In this document: positions 17,139 through 27,706 of the stretch, piece after piece | Position numbering within the stretch: position 1 is the stretch's first letter | Layout: each line of letters opens with the position of its first letter | Assembly (NCBI GenBank): GCA_007121775.1 | Contig: SKJY01000118.1 | Location: 1 to 38,195 of the forward strand | DNA length: 38,195 nt | Source of the DNA: Gemmatimonadota bacterium | GTDB taxonomy: Bacteria; Gemmatimonadota; Gemmatimonadetes; Longimicrobiales; Gaopeijiaceae | Reading direction: 5' to 3' | Program-made: the position numbers and the translations under genes | Notes under the pieces: generated by a model | What the model was told of the DNA's origin: nothing | The model's input: the letters and a program-made list of their open reading frames with translations, nothing else | The model's database searches: none

Positions 17139-18535
17139 TGAGCTCGCCCGACCCCCTTCGCCGTCACGCCGGTCCCCCGGAGCCTGGGGCCATCAGGCCC
17201 TTCCACCTTCCTCCCGTCGTCTCCCACAGCCGGGGAGACGGGCTTCGCGTCCTCTCACTGACCCGCCCCGAGATCCCCCTGGCCAGCGGGTGCATCGTCC
17301 TGGATGCGGGGGAGACCACGGCACCCGCGGATCGCGGAGGGCTGGCGGTGCTGGCCGGGGACATCCTGACGGGGGGTACCGAATCCAGGAATGCCGCCGA
17401 GCTGGCGGAAGCGCTGGAACGGTTGGGGGTCAGCCTTCGGGTGTCCACCGGGTGGGACGCCACCACCATGAGCTTCACCACCCTCGCCGATCGCCTCGAC
17501 GACACCCTGGAGGTGGTGGCCGAGGTGCTGGAGAGCGCCGTCTTCCCTGAAGCTGAGGTGGAACGGGTGCGGCGGCAGCGTCTGGCAGCCATCCGTCAGC
17601 GGAGGATGGACCCTGGACAGCTGGCATCCGATGAGTTGAACCGCACCCTCTTCTCGCCGGAGCATCCCTATCATCGCGGGTTGTCGGGAGAGACGGAGAG
17701 CGTGGAGGCCATCCAGCGCTCGGAGGTGGTTTCCTTCGCCCACCGGCGCTACCGGCCGGACCGGGCCGGTTTCATCCTGGTGGGTGATCTGGCCGCCGAG
17801 CAGGTCCAGGAGGCGGCGGAGCGACACCTGGAACGGTGGACCGGACAGGTGGACACTCTGCCTGAGATCTCGGAGGAGAAGCTGCCGGAGGCGCGCCCGG
17901 TGGTCCTGGTCCACCGCCCGGGAGCGGTGCAGTCGGAGATCCGGATCGGGCAGGTGGGGCCGGCTCGGAGTCTGGAGGGGGAGGCGGAGTTGGATGTGGG
18001 GAATGCGGTCCTGGGAGGATCGTTCACCAGCCGCCTGAACCTGAATCTGCGGGAGAAGCACGGCTTTACCTACGGTGTGCGGTCCGGTTTTGCCCGGCGT
18101 CGGCATAGCGGGCTCTTCTCCATCGGCACTGCCGTACAGACCGAGGTGACCATGGCGGCGCTCCAGGAGGCGTTTTTCGAGTTCCGCCGCTACCTGGCCC
18201 ATGGCCCCGACGCCGACGAGGTGCGGCAAGCTCGCGATTACCTGGCCGGCGTCTTTCCCCTTCGGATGGAGACGGCGCCCCAGCTGGCGGCCCGCATGGC
18301 GGAACTCCACATCTTCGGCCTGCCCCTGGAGTACCACCACGGCTACCGGGAGCGGATCCGGGCGGTGACCACCGAATCCATCCACAGGGTGCTGGGAAGC
18401 ATCCTGGATCCCGAGCGGTGCGCCGTGGTCATCGCCGGGGACGCGGACGAACTGCAGGCCCCCCTGGAGGCGCTGGGTCTCGGGGAGGTGGAGGTGCGGA
18501 GCGGAGACGGGGCCACGGCGGGGGTGTCTTCATGA
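17138..18535 (+). CDS. M16-family peptidase-like protein, apparently non-catalytic subunit
   Basis: M16 fold features (FSPEHPYHRGLSGETESVEAI; EKHGFTYGVRSGFARRRHSGLFSIGTAV) but the HxxEH position reads GGLAVLAGDILTGGTESR. TGATG coupling to the upstream gene. Confidence 0.88.
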   Translation: MSSPDPLRRHAGPPEPGAIRPFHLPPVVSHSRGDGLRVLSLTRPEIPLASGCIVLDAGETTAPADRGGLAVLAGDILTGGTESRNAAELAEALERLGVSLRVSTGWDATTMSFTTLADRLDDTLEVVAEVLESAVFPEAEVERVRRQRLAAIRQRRMDPGQLASDELNRTLFSPEHPYHRGLSGETESVEAIQRSEVVSFAHRRYRPDRAGFILVGDLAAEQVQEAAERHLERWTGQVDTLPEISEEKLPEARPVVLVHRPGAVQSEIRIGQVGPARSLEGEAELDVGNAVLGGSFTSRLNLNLREKHGFTYGVRSGFARRRHSGLFSIGTAVQTEVTMAALQEAFFEFRRYLAHGPDADEVRQARDYLAGVFPLRMETAPQLAARMAELHIFGLPLEYHHGYRERIRAVTTESIHRVLGSILDPERCAVVIAGDADELQAPLEALGLGEVEVRSGDGATAGVSS

Positions 18536-19230
18536 GTGGTCAGTCCGGTCCCAAAGAGTGGACGACGCTGCGGGGGGAGTTCCGGCTGGAGGGTCCGGGG
18601 AAGGCGGAGCCCGGTGAGCCGGGTCGGCTCTCCCGGACCCTGGTGCACCACGGCCGCGTGGTCCGGCTCGGCCTCGATGAGGTCCGGTTCCCCGACGGGA
18701 GCACAGGAGAGCTGGAGTTGATCCGCCACCGGGGAGCGTCTGCGGTGCTGCCTCTCCTGGATCCCCTCCCCCACCCGGATCCGAGGATTGTCCTCCTGCG
18801 CCAATATCGTTACGCCTCCGGTGGGTTCCTATACGAAGTCCCGGCGGGGATCCCGGATCGGGACGACGAACCCTGGGACGCCTGCGCCCGGCGGGAATTG
18901 GCCGAGGAAACGGGGTACCGGGCCCGGGACCTTCGGTATCTCACCGCCATCTTCACCACCCCTGGGTTCACCAACGAGGTGATCCACCTCTTCGCGGCCT
19001 CGGGACTCGAGCCCGGCGCCATGGACCAGGACGAAGACGAATTCCTGGAGGTGGGAAGCCTTCCTCTTTCCAGAGCCGTGGAGGCGGTCTACCAGGGGAA
19101 TGTGGTCGACGCCAAGACGGTGGCGACCCTTCTCTTCGCCCACGCCTTCCTTCCCCGGGCCTGGGACGCCGCCCGCCCGGTGCCGCCTCGCTCCCCTGTC
19201 CCCTGGGACGAGGTGCGCCCGTCCTCCTGA
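18532..19230 (+). CDS. Nudix hydrolase (ADP-ribose pyrophosphatase-like)
   Basis: Nudix-box-like PAGIPDRDDEPWDACARRELAEETGYRARDL; ATGA overlap with the upstream gene. Confidence 0.88.
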   Translation: MSGQSGPKEWTTLRGEFRLEGPGKAEPGEPGRLSRTLVHHGRVVRLGLDEVRFPDGSTGELELIRHRGASAVLPLLDPLPHPDPRIVLLRQYRYASGGFLYEVPAGIPDRDDEPWDACARRELAEETGYRARDLRYLTAIFTTPGFTNEVIHLFAASGLEPGAMDQDEDEFLEVGSLPLSRAVEAVYQGNVVDAKTVATLLFAHAFLPRAWDAARPVPPRSPVPWDEVRPSS

Positions 19231-19399
19231 GGGGACACTCCCCTGTGCCCCCTGGTGGGAAAAGGGGCCAATTCCCTGTCACATCGGCGGATCCATTTCT
19301 GGAACGCTTCCTGCACAATACCTGGTCAGGAGGCCGGGAGCGGTCTCCAGCCAGCGGGAGGGCATGCCTCCCGGGAAGGGAAGTCCAAGGGGGAATTCC

Positions 19400-20050
19400 A
19401 TGGCAGCCAACGCAATCGACGTCCGAAACGGAAACCACCGAGCGACGCCGGCCCGGACCACCCGGGAGGAGTTGGGCTCACTCAACGACAGCCAGGTGGT
19501 GCAGCGCTTCCTGGATGGGGAAGAGCGAGCCTTCGGGGAGTTGGTGGACCGGTATGACAACCGTCTGCTGAACTTCGTCTACCGTACGGTGGGAGACCGG
19601 GAGCGAGCCCAGGATCTGGTTCAGGAGACCTTCGTCCGGGTCTACCGGCATCTGCACCGGTTCGACCAGACGAAGAAGTTCTCGACCTGGATCTACACCA
19701 TCGCTTCCAATCTTGCGAAGAATGAATTGCGGAACCGGTCCCGGAATCCGCTGGTGCTTTTTCAGACCATCAAGAAGAACTGGGACGCCGACCACCGCCC
19801 GCTGGAGTGGGAAGACGAGAAGCTGAAGCCGGACGATCTCTTCCGGAAGCGCCATGTGAAGGACGTGGTGGAGAAGGCGGTGAAGGAGCTGCCCGAACAT
19901 CACCGGCTGGTCTTCGTTCTCCGGGAGCTTGAGGGGAAGACGTACGAGGAGATCGCCGAGATCACCGACACCAACCTGGGGACGGTGAAGAGTCGTCTGA
20001 ACCGCGCCCGGAACAACTTCGCCAGGATCGTGGCGCCCATGGTCGACTGA
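19400..20050 (+). CDS. ECF-type RNA polymerase sigma factor (RpoE-like)
   Basis: FGELVDRYDNRLLNFVYRTVGDRERAQDLVQETFVRVYRHL...FSTWIYTIASNLAKNELR (region 2) and LPEHHRLVFVLRELEGKTYEEIAEITDTNLGTVKSRLNRARNNF (region 4). ATG 19400. Confidence 0.92.
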   Translation: MAANAIDVRNGNHRATPARTTREELGSLNDSQVVQRFLDGEERAFGELVDRYDNRLLNFVYRTVGDRERAQDLVQETFVRVYRHLHRFDQTKKFSTWIYTIASNLAKNELRNRSRNPLVLFQTIKKNWDADHRPLEWEDEKLKPDDLFRKRHVKDVVEKAVKELPEHHRLVFVLRELEGKTYEEIAEITDTNLGTVKSRLNRARNNFARIVAPMVD

Positions 20051-20156
20051 CCGTCGACGGGACAGCGCCCCGGTTCATCCGGAGCGCCCCTCGGCCCTAC
20101 CTGGCCCGAACGAGACGGGTCGGCCCGCTCCCCCCTGGTGACGCCGCCCGCCTCCG

Positions 20157-20197
20157 CCCCCACCGGTGACTCTGTCCCGGTGGGGGTGTTTGTTTTT
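20157..20197 (+). terminator. Intrinsic terminator between sigma-factor and anti-sigma genes
   Basis: CCCCCACCGG-tgactctgtc-CCGGTGGGGG followed by TGTTTGTTTTT: perfect 10-bp GC stem plus T-tract. Confidence 0.8.
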
Positions 20198-20322
20198 CCG
20201 TCTGCTCCGGAGTTCGTGCGGTGGGGCGTCGGGTGGCGGTGGAGGACGAGATTCGTGACCCACCGCCGACGCCCTCAGAGGTGGGCCTGCGTCCCCTGGA
20301 GGAATCCCGGATCGGGGAGGCA

Positions 20323-20352
20323 GGAACCCCCCGGCGGGATCGCCAGTATGAT
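20323..20352 (+). promoter_or_regulatory. Candidate promoter upstream of the anti-sigma gene
   Basis: GGAACC at 20323-20328, 18-nt spacer, TATGAT at 20347-20352; about 90 nt upstream of ATG 20441. Pattern match only. Confidence 0.3.
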
Positions 20353-20440
20353 AGCCGGGACCGGGGAAGACTCGGGTTGCCTTCCGGCGCCCATCCAGGT
20401 CTCCCCGATGGTTCGATTCCCGAGCGAGGTGTGCCGGTCC

Positions 20441-21022
20441 ATGACATGCGATGACTTCCTAGCACGTTACTCCGATCTCCAGGACGAGAGCGTCCCGGAT
20501 CGGGACCGGGAGGTGCTCCTGTCCCATCTGGAGAGCTGTGAGTCGTGCGCCAGGTACGACGCCGTCGTGCAGCGCGGCGTAGGGATCCTGCGGGATATTC
20601 CCCAACTCAGCGTCAGGCAGGATTTCCGGGAACGAGTGCTCCATTCGGTCTACACGGTGGATGAGCAGGAGCGGTTGAAGCGCTTCCGCCCCCATGCGGC
20701 CACCGGCGGTGGTACCATGGCCCTGATGGCGGCGGCTGTGCTGGTGGTGGTTGCGGTGTGGAGTCCCAATCTCTGGCAGACCACGCCTTCCGTGGAACTC
20801 CCGGCCCTGGTGGTTCATGGGCCGGACACGGTGGAAGATGGGCTTCCCTTCGTCCTGGGCGCCAACCCGGTGACGGTGCCCATGGGGCGGCCCTCTCCCG
20901 CCGGTCCATCGCTCATGGTGGATAGCGACTTATGGTCTGGTTCCCACATCCTTCTCTATGAGCACTCGCCCCTCTATCATCGATACCGGAATCCTGCGCT
21001 GGTGAGGGCCGGGCTACACTGA
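20441..21022 (+). CDS. Anti-sigma factor, zinc-finger type, single transmembrane segment
   Basis: MTCDDFLARYSDLQDESVPDRDREVLLSHLESCESCARYD (HxxxCxxC motif) then TM ALMAAAVLVVVAVW; directly downstream of the ECF sigma gene. Confidence 0.8.
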   Translation: MTCDDFLARYSDLQDESVPDRDREVLLSHLESCESCARYDAVVQRGVGILRDIPQLSVRQDFRERVLHSVYTVDEQERLKRFRPHAATGGGTMALMAAAVLVVVAVWSPNLWQTTPSVELPALVVHGPDTVEDGLPFVLGANPVTVPMGRPSPAGPSLMVDSDLWSGSHILLYEHSPLYHRYRNPALVRAGLH

Positions 21023-21067
21023 GCCAGCCCCGCCCGGCCTCCGTCCCCTCATCCACGGAAGGCGAAT

Positions 21068-22072
21068 GTGATCCCCAAGGAACTCCGCCGCGCCCTCGGT
21101 TCTGATCCCGGGGGCGTTTTCTATCTCCACGGAGAGGATGAATTCCGGAAGGGGGAGGCTGCCGCCGCACTGGTGGCGGCCCACCTGGACGAGGCCACCC
21201 GTGACTTCAATCTGGATCGCTTGCGTGGGTCGGAGGTGGATGCGGAGACCCTGGCGGCTCGGCTTGGAACCCCGCCCATGATGGCAGAGTGGCGGGTGGT
21301 GGAATTGCGGGAGACCGAAGGGATCGCCGGCTCGGCACGAATGCGGGATCTCCTGTTGGACACCGTACGGAACCCGCCTTCCGGACTGGCGCTGATCCTG
21401 GTATGTACCGTCCCCGCCCGCTCCTCGGCCCGGTTCTACCGGGATCTGGCCAAGCTCGCCCGTTCCGTGGAGTTTCGGGCGGTGGGGCAGGATGACGTCC
21501 CGGGCTGGCTCATGGAGTGGGCCTCCGAACGATTCAGTCGGACGCTGGAGGTGGAGGCGGCTCGGGCCATGGCTGTGGGGGTCGGAAGCGACCTGGCGGT
21601 CCTTGCCCAGGAGGTGGCGAAGCTGGACGCAGTGGCGCCCCAGGGGGAGCCCATCACCCTGGCCCATGTGAAGGCGGCAGGAACCCGGATTCCCCGCCAA
21701 GATCGTTGGGCCTGGTTCGACCTGGTGGGGAAGCGGCGCTTCTCGGAGGCTCTGGAGGGGCTTCACACCCTCCTCCACCACGGCGAATCGGGGGTGGGGC
21801 TCACCATCGGGCTCGCCACCCACATGCTTCGGATCGGCGTCGCCGTCCATGGCGGCCAGCGCGCTCTGGAAGGCGCCCTTCCGCCGCGTCAGCGCTGGCT
21901 GGCCCGATCCGTGGCAGCCCAGGCTCGCGGATGGACGCCGGAGGAGGTGGAGGAGGCGGTGGAAGGACTTCTGGAGGTGGATCGCCTTCTCAAGTCGAGT
22001 CCGCTGCCGGACCTCCATCATGTGGAGAGTTGGTTGCTCGCTCGCCTCCATCGGGCTGCGGAGGCGGCGTGA
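21068..22072 (+). CDS. holA: DNA polymerase III subunit delta
   Basis: [88 protein letters not shown]-terminal helical domain. GTG start. Confidence 0.85.
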   Translation: MIPKELRRALGSDPGGVFYLHGEDEFRKGEAAAALVAAHLDEATRDFNLDRLRGSEVDAETLAARLGTPPMMAEWRVVELRETEGIAGSARMRDLLLDTVRNPPSGLALILVCTVPARSSARFYRDLAKLARSVEFRAVGQDDVPGWLMEWASERFSRTLEVEAARAMAVGVGSDLAVLAQEVAKLDAVAPQGEPITLAHVKAAGTRIPRQDRWAWFDLVGKRRFSEALEGLHTLLHHGESGVGLTIGLATHMLRIGVAVHGGQRALEGALPPRQRWLARSVAAQARGWTPEEVEEAVEGLLEVDRLLKSSPLPDLHHVESWLLARLHRAAEAA

Positions 22073-23079
22073 GGGACGTGGGGTGGGGTCGGCGGGGCGG
22101 CGGGTCCCTTCGCAGCATCGTTCAGGCGGCCGCCCTGGCCCTCTTCTTCCTTCTCGCCGCTCCCGGCCTGGGAATGACTGGAGGGGTGGGTGGCGTCGGG
22201 GAGCTGGCGGCACAGGACGCCCTGGACCGGGTCGAGAGCCTTCTGGACGACGGGCGATACGGCGAAGCGAGGTCGAGCCTCGAGGCGTGGTGGGAGGCCC
22301 ATGGAGGTAGTCCACCTCGAAATCTCCTGGCCCGTGGGCTCTGGCTTCGGGCGCTCCTGACGGTGGACCCGTCTCTCGCGGAGATGGAGTACCGAAGGAT
22401 CGTGGTGGAGTTTCCAGGCTCGGAGGTGGCGGAGGAGTCCCTGATGCGTCTGGCGCGAGGCGCCGAGTTCGCCGGGGATTTGGCCGGTGCGGAACGGTAT
22501 CTGGAGATCCTCCTCCGGGACTACCCGGGCAGCCCGCTCCGGGTGGAGGCTCAGAGCTTTCGGGACCAATTGGCATCCCACCCGGCCCCCCTGCCGGTGC
22601 CGGCAGGGGAGCTGGAGGCGGATCCGGAACCCGCAGTGGAGTCGGAGATTGAGCCGGAACCCGCGGTGGATCCTGAGCCTGAGCCGGATCAGGCACCCGA
22701 ACCAGAGCCCGACCCGGAACCGGAGCCTGATCAGATACCCGAGCCCGAACCGGAGCCGGAAGCTGAGGCTGAGGTGGACCCCGAGGTCCCGGGAGATCCC
22801 ACTCCGCAGATGCACCCGGATCAGGTAGAAGGGGATTGGGCGGTGCAGCTGGCCGCCTACCGCTCGGTGGAGGATGCGTCGGATCTCCTCTCCCGACTCA
22901 GGGCCCAGGGGTGGATTCCCCGTGTGGTTCGGATCGAGGGGGCAGACCTGGTGCGGGTCAGAATCGGGACCTTCACCTCCCGGGACGGCGCCAGGGAGTT
23001 GGCCGAGACGTTGGAGCTACAGGGGTTCGAGACCTTCCTGGTGGACAATCGGGCCCTGGAGCGGCCCGCTTCCCCTTAG
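22069..23079 (+). CDS. SPOR-domain protein with N-terminal TM, TPR-like region and Glu/Pro-rich linker
   Basis: GTG 22069 overlaps the holA stop; hydrophobic [58 protein letters not shown] linker; SPOR domain [60 protein letters not shown]. Confidence 0.82.
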   Translation: MRDVGWGRRGGGSLRSIVQAAALALFFLLAAPGLGMTGGVGGVGELAAQDALDRVESLLDDGRYGEARSSLEAWWEAHGGSPPRNLLARGLWLRALLTVDPSLAEMEYRRIVVEFPGSEVAEESLMRLARGAEFAGDLAGAERYLEILLRDYPGSPLRVEAQSFRDQLASHPAPLPVPAGELEADPEPAVESEIEPEPAVDPEPEPDQAPEPEPDPEPEPDQIPEPEPEPEAEAEVDPEVPGDPTPQMHPDQVEGDWAVQLAAYRSVEDASDLLSRLRAQGWIPRVVRIEGADLVRVRIGTFTSRDGARELAETLELQGFETFLVDNRALERPASP

Positions 23080-23115
23080 ACCCCTCCATCGTAGGGGCCT
23101 CCTCCGCCGGTGGAC

Positions 23116-23190
23116 GCCTTCGCCGGACACGTCGTCACCCGGAAGGTCTTCGCCCGGAACGTCTTCGCCCGGAACGTCCTCGCCGGTAAC
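23116..23190. repeat. 15-bp tandem repeat, five units
   Basis: GCCTTCGCCGGACAC GTCGTCACCCGGAAG GTCTTCGCCCGGAAC GTCTTCGCCCGGAAC GTCCTCGCCGGTAAC, read directly; two central units identical. Confidence 0.85.
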
Positions 23191-23268
23191 GGGGTCCTTC
23201 CGATCCGGCGTCCACCCCACACCCCTTTTCCCCCGAACGCCTCCCCTTTGAACCCCAAGGGTCCCGCC

Positions 23269-25635
23269 ATGGAATCCCACACCGCACCCCGTCCTGCGGG
23301 CACCGGTCCCGACCGCGTCCGTGGCAACGGGCATTCCTCGCCCGATACCGGCCGCGACGAGACATCCGAGCGCATGACCCTGGCGGTGGAGGGGATGCAC
23401 TGCGGGGCGTGTGTGGCATCGGCGGAGCGCGCGTTGGCCCGGGTGCCCGGGGTGAGGGACGTCTCCGTGTCCCTCCCCTCGGAGCAGGCTACCGTGCGCT
23501 TCGGCCCCGGTGAGGTGTCCGCCGAAACGCTGGTGGAGGCCCTGGAGCGAGTGGGCTACTCAGGCCGGGTCATGGAGGCGGAAAGCGAGTCGGAGCGAGA
23601 AGAGGAACGGGAGGAGGAGCGGGATGAGGAGAGCCGTCTCCTTTTCCGGAAGTTCAAGGTGGGGGCGGTGCTCTCCGTGCCCATTCTCCTCCTGGGCCAC
23701 CACGACTGGGTCCCCTTCCTGGACGCCGTGGATCACGGCACCATGCGCCTGCTCTGGGCCCTGACCGGTGTCCTCACCGTGCCCATCATGGTCTGGGTGG
23801 GGGGACAGTTCTTCACCGGGGCGTGGAAGGCGCTCCGGCATGGGCGCTCCAACATGGATACTCTGGTGGCGCTGGGGACCGGATCGGCCTTCGTCTACTC
23901 GGTGGTGGCGGTGGCGGCACCCGGGCTCTTCCCCGCCGGCACCGCTCACCCCTTCTTCGAGGCCGCCGCCGTCATCATCACCCTGGTGGTCCTGGGGCAG
24001 GCGCTGGAGGCTCGGGCCCGGGGGTCCACCTCCCGGGCCCTTCGCTCTCTCATGGATCTCCGGCCCGAGACGGCCAGGGTCCTTCGGAACGGGGACGAGG
24101 TGGAGATCCCCGCCTCGGAGGTGCAGGTGGATGACCTCCTGATCGTGCGACCCGGTGAGCGGATCGCCGTGGACGGCGTCATCGAGCGTGGCGCCAGCGC
24201 CGTGGACGAGTCCATGGTCACGGGAGAGAGCATTCCGGTGGAGAAGACCTCCGGCGATGAGGTGGTGGGCGGGACCATCAATCGGTCCGGCAGCTTCCGC
24301 ATGCGGGCCACCCGGGTGGGGGCCGATACGGTGCTCTCCCGGATCGTCCAACTGGTGCGGGAGGCCCAAGGGTCCAAGCCCCCCATCCAGCGGCTGGTGG
24401 ACAAGGTCTCCGGTGTCTTCGTCCCGGTGGCGGTCACCATCGCGGTGGTGGCCTTCATCGTCTGGATCTCGGTAGGGCCCGAGCCCTCCCTGAACTACGC
24501 CGTGGTGGTGGCCGTCTCCGTCCTGGTCATCGCCTGCCCCTGCGCCCTGGGGCTGGCCACCCCCATCTCGGTCATGATCGCTGTGGGGAAGGCCGCCGAA
24601 GCCGGGATCCTGATCCGGAACGGCGAGGCGCTGCAGCAGGCCCGGCGCCTGGACACCGTCATCCTGGACAAGACCGGTACGGTGACCCGGGGTGAGCCGG
24701 TCCTCACCGATTGGCTGGACCGTGAGGGCAAGGCGTCGGAGCGAATCCTGGCGCTGGCCGGCGCCGCCGAGGTGGGCTCGGAGCACCCCCTGGGGCAGGC
24801 CGTGGTCCAGGCTGCCCGCCAGCAGGGGGTGGAGTTGGACGAGGCCACCTCCTTCGAGACCCGTGGGGGGAAGGGGGTGGTGGCCGTGGTGGGGGGCAGG
24901 CGGATCCTGGTGGGTACTCCCACCCTGCTTCGGGAGGAAGGGGTGGACCCCGCTCCCCTGGAAGAGGCTTGGGACCGCCTCTCCGGCCAGGGGAAGACCC
25001 CCGCTATGGTTGCGCTGGATGAGTCGGCCGAAGGGGTGCTGGCGCTGGCCGACCGGGAGAAGGAGGATTCGGCGGCGGCGGTGGCCCGCCTCGAGGGGCT
25101 CGGGCTCCGGGTCATCATGCTCACAGGTGACAATGAGCGCACCGCCCGGGCGGTGGCGGACCGGGTGGGCATCCGGGAGGTCCACGCCGGCGTTCTCCCC
25201 GACGGGAAGGACGAGGTGGTGGCACGGATCCAGTCGGAGGGGGGGCGGGTGGCCATGGTGGGAGACGGGATCAACGACGCCCCGGCGCTGGCCCGGGCCC
25301 ACGTGGGGATTGCCATCGGCGGAGGGACGGATGTGGCCATGGAGACCTCCGACATCACCCTCATGGGTGGGTCGCTCCATGGGGTGGCCGACGCTGTGGA
25401 GCTCTCTCGGGCCTCGGTGCGGAACATGAAGCAGAATCTCTTCGGGGCCTTCGTCTACAACACCGCCGCCATCCCGGTGGCTGCCGGGGTCCTCTACCCC
25501 GTCTTCGGGCTCCTCCTGAACCCCATGATCGCCGGCGCCGCCATGGCCTTCAGCTCCGTCACCGTGGTCACGAATGCCAACCGGCTGCGGAGTTGGAGCC
25601 CGCGCCGAGCCAGAACGCCAGCGCCACAAGGCTGA
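23269..25635 (+). CDS. copA: Copper-translocating P1B-type ATPase
   Basis: HMA domain [101 protein letters not shown]. Start at ATG 23269 rather than 23110, which would run through the tandem repeat. Confidence 0.93.
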   Translation: MESHTAPRPAGTGPDRVRGNGHSSPDTGRDETSERMTLAVEGMHCGACVASAERALARVPGVRDVSVSLPSEQATVRFGPGEVSAETLVEALERVGYSGRVMEAESESEREEEREEERDEESRLLFRKFKVGAVLSVPILLLGHHDWVPFLDAVDHGTMRLLWALTGVLTVPIMVWVGGQFFTGAWKALRHGRSNMDTLVALGTGSAFVYSVVAVAAPGLFPAGTAHPFFEAAAVIITLVVLGQALEARARGSTSRALRSLMDLRPETARVLRNGDEVEIPASEVQVDDLLIVRPGERIAVDGVIERGASAVDESMVTGESIPVEKTSGDEVVGGTINRSGSFRMRATRVGADTVLSRIVQLVREAQGSKPPIQRLVDKVSGVFVPVAVTIAVVAFIVWISVGPEPSLNYAVVVAVSVLVIACPCALGLATPISVMIAVGKAAEAGILIRNGEALQQARRLDTVILDKTGTVTRGEPVLTDWLDREGKASERILALAGAAEVGSEHPLGQAVVQAARQQGVELDEATSFETRGGKGVVAVVGGRRILVGTPTLLREEGVDPAPLEEAWDRLSGQGKTPAMVALDESAEGVLALADREKEDSAAAVARLEGLGLRVIMLTGDNERTARAVADRVGIREVHAGVLPDGKDEVVARIQSEGGRVAMVGDGINDAPALARAHVGIAIGGGTDVAMETSDITLMGGSLHGVADAVELSRASVRNMKQNLFGAFVYNTAAIPVAAGVLYPVFGLLLNPMIAGAAMAFSSVTVVTNANRLRSWSPRRARTPAPQG

Positions 25636-26167
25636 GGGCGCCCACGAGAACGATCCCCCGGCTGAGGCGAAGGGCGAAAGGGGTGGGGGCGCCAGGCTCA
25701 TCCGGCGTCTTCACCGCCGGCACCGTCAGGACGCCGGCCATGATCACCACGATCCCCATGGCCACGAAGAGGTCGGCTCCCGGGACCCGCGCCCCCCAGA
25801 GGACCCCGGGGAAGAGGAAGAGCGCCGGCGTGAAGGGAGAGCGCCTGGTGCCGCCGGTAGCGGACACGGCGGCGCCGAGGACGGCCAGGTTCATGAGGGT
25901 GAAGGTCCTGATTCCAAGGGCCGGGTCGAAGCCTTCCCACCCCCAGGCTCCATGGAGGAGGGGGCGCCAGAGGGTGGAGAGGGGGGCGGCGAAGAAGAGG
26001 AGGCCACAGACGATCAGGACCACCGGGAGGAGGACCCCCATGAGGTCGCCGCGCAGCGGCGCCGGACCTCGCCGGATGCGAACCCCCCCCAGGGGAACGG
26101 CCCCCAGCCAGAGGAGGGCGGCCACGAAGAACTGAAGGGACAGAATGGGGAGAAGGGCCGATTCCAT
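25568..26167 (-). CDS. Hypothetical multi-pass membrane protein
   Basis: 199-aa ORF with several hydrophobic segments ([84 protein letters not shown]); lies between copA and cls. Confidence 0.65.
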   Translation of the reverse strand: MESALLPILSLQFFVAALLWLGAVPLGGVRIRRGPAPLRGDLMGVLLPVVLIVCGLLFFAAPLSTLWRPLLHGAWGWEGFDPALGIRTFTLMNLAVLGAAVSATGGTRRSPFTPALFLFPGVLWGARVPGADLFVAMGIVVIMAGVLTVPAVKTPDEPGAPTPFALRLSRGIVLVGALSLVALAFWLGAGSNSAAGWHS

Positions 26168-26267
26168 GGGTGCGGAGGCAGGGGTTGATGTGGGTGATGG
26201 GGGATGCAGGCGCGGTGGCCAGGACCGGGAGCTCTACCGGTGGTTGGAAGCCGTCAGCGGGAATCCG

Positions 26268-27692
26268 TCAAAGGATGGGGGCCAGGAGGTAGGCGCCCCG
26301 GGCCGCCACCCGCTCTATGGTGGGTCGGGCGTCCAGTTCGGCGGCGGTAACCGGCTCTGATCGCGCCAGGTCCGCTTCCAGCATGGACTGGACCCGGAGA
26401 ACGGCCCCCGGATCCAGGAGTAGCGCCGTGATCTCGAAATTGAGGCGGAGGGAGCGGTTGTCCAGGTTCACGGTGCTCACGGCGGCGGCTCGGTCGTCCA
26501 CCAGGAAGGCCTTGGAGTGCATGAATCCGGCGGAGTAGCGGTGGACCGCCACCCCGGCCCGGAGGAGCCTTGGGAGCACAGCGAGTTTGGCCAGGTGGAC
26601 CAGGGGGACGTCCGCCGAGCTGGGGACCAGGAGGCGGACGTCCACCCCCCGGAGCACCGCCAGCTCCAGCGCCGAAAGGATCCCTTCGTCCGGAACGAAA
26701 TAGGGGGTGGCGAGCCAGAAGCGGTCCCTGGCGCCGTGGATGGCGTGGTGGATCATGAGGTTGGCGGTCTCCACCGGGTCGGCTGGGCCTGATGGAAGGA
26801 TCAGGACGGCCTCGTCGGCCTCCACCGGTCGCGGCGTCCAGTCCAGGGAGAGCACGGTTCCGGTGGACCAGTGCCAGTCTTCCAGGAACGCCAACTGCAG
26901 CCCCGCCACCGAGGGCCCCTCCAGGTGAAGGTGGGTGTCACGCCAGGCGCCGATTCGGGGATCCTCCCCCAGATAGGCCACGGAGGCGTTCAGCCCCCCC
27001 AACCATCCTTCACGACCGTCCACCACCAGGATCTTCCGGTGATTCCGGAAGTTGACCTGTATCCGTGGGCGGAAGCGCTGGCGGATCCAGGCCCGGGAAG
27101 AGAGGAAGGCCGAGACCTCCACGCCAGCCTCCCTGAGGATCCGCACATAGCGCCGGGGGAGGGAGCGGCTCCCGATCCGGTCGAAGAGAAGGTGGACCCG
27201 AACGCCGCTCCGGGCCCGATCCACCAGGAGGTCCCGGAGCTTCCTGCCCACCCGGTCGTCGTGGATGGTATAGAACTGGATCAGCACGTAGTCCCGGGCA
27301 CGCTCGATGCCCTGGAAGAGGCTCGGGAAGGCCTCCTCCCCATCCACGAGGAGATGTGTCCGGTTTCCGCGGAGTACCGGCATCCGGGCCAGGCGCTCAA
27401 TGGCCCGGATGCCTCCCCTGGTCTCGGGAATCTCCGCCTGGAATCGGCGAGCCTCCGCCTCCACATCTCCCACGGCCGCCCGGAGCTTGTCATCTCCTCC
27501 ACGGCGGGCCGAGACGTAGCCTTCGAACCGGGAGGGACCGAGGATCCAGTAGGCCGGAATGGCCAGATAGGGGACCACCAGAAGGGAGAGTCCCCAGGCC
27601 AGCGTTCCCTGGGGCGTGCGCACCTTCATGAGCGCCATGCCCGCCAGGACGGCCCCGGTGAGGTGGATCAGCACGATGAAGGTGACGAGCAT
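26268..27692 (-). CDS. cls: Cardiolipin synthase / phospholipase D-like protein
   Basis: Two N-terminal TM segments; two HKD motifs (NFRNHRKILVVDG and FMHSKAFLVDD). Start at internal ATG 27692. Confidence 0.9.
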   Translation of the reverse strand: MLVTFIVLIHLTGAVLAGMALMKVRTPQGTLAWGLSLLVVPYLAIPAYWILGPSRFEGYVSARRGGDDKLRAAVGDVEAEARRFQAEIPETRGGIRAIERLARMPVLRGNRTHLLVDGEEAFPSLFQGIERARDYVLIQFYTIHDDRVGRKLRDLLVDRARSGVRVHLLFDRIGSRSLPRRYVRILREAGVEVSAFLSSRAWIRQRFRPRIQVNFRNHRKILVVDGREGWLGGLNASVAYLGEDPRIGAWRDTHLHLEGPSVAGLQLAFLEDWHWSTGTVLSLDWTPRPVEADEAVLILPSGPADPVETANLMIHHAIHGARDRFWLATPYFVPDEGILSALELAVLRGVDVRLLVPSSADVPLVHLAKLAVLPRLLRAGVAVHRYSAGFMHSKAFLVDDRAAAVSTVNLDNRSLRLNFEITALLLDPGAVLRVQSMLEADLARSEPVTAAELDARPTIERVAARGAYLLAPIL

Positions 27693-27706
27693 GGGCCCCT
27701 CTCGGT

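Noticed and set aside
18838-18930. One-residue insertion in the Nudix box (G-x6-E)
   Set aside because: Minor variation in a clearly recognisable Nudix motif; not enough to claim altered function.
21014-22696. 560-aa minus-strand ORF opposite holA and the SPOR gene
   Set aside because: Antisense shadow frame of supported CDS; Pro/Arg-rich low-complexity composition.
23110-23268. Longer copA start at 23110
   Set aside because: Would add a repeat-derived segment with no HMA similarity; ATG 23269 is nearer the HMA domain, though the start is not proven.
23560-25701. 713-aa minus-strand ORF opposite copA
   Set aside because: Antisense to a clear P-type ATPase; His/Gly/Asp-rich composition is typical of GC-rich antisense frames with no domain signature.
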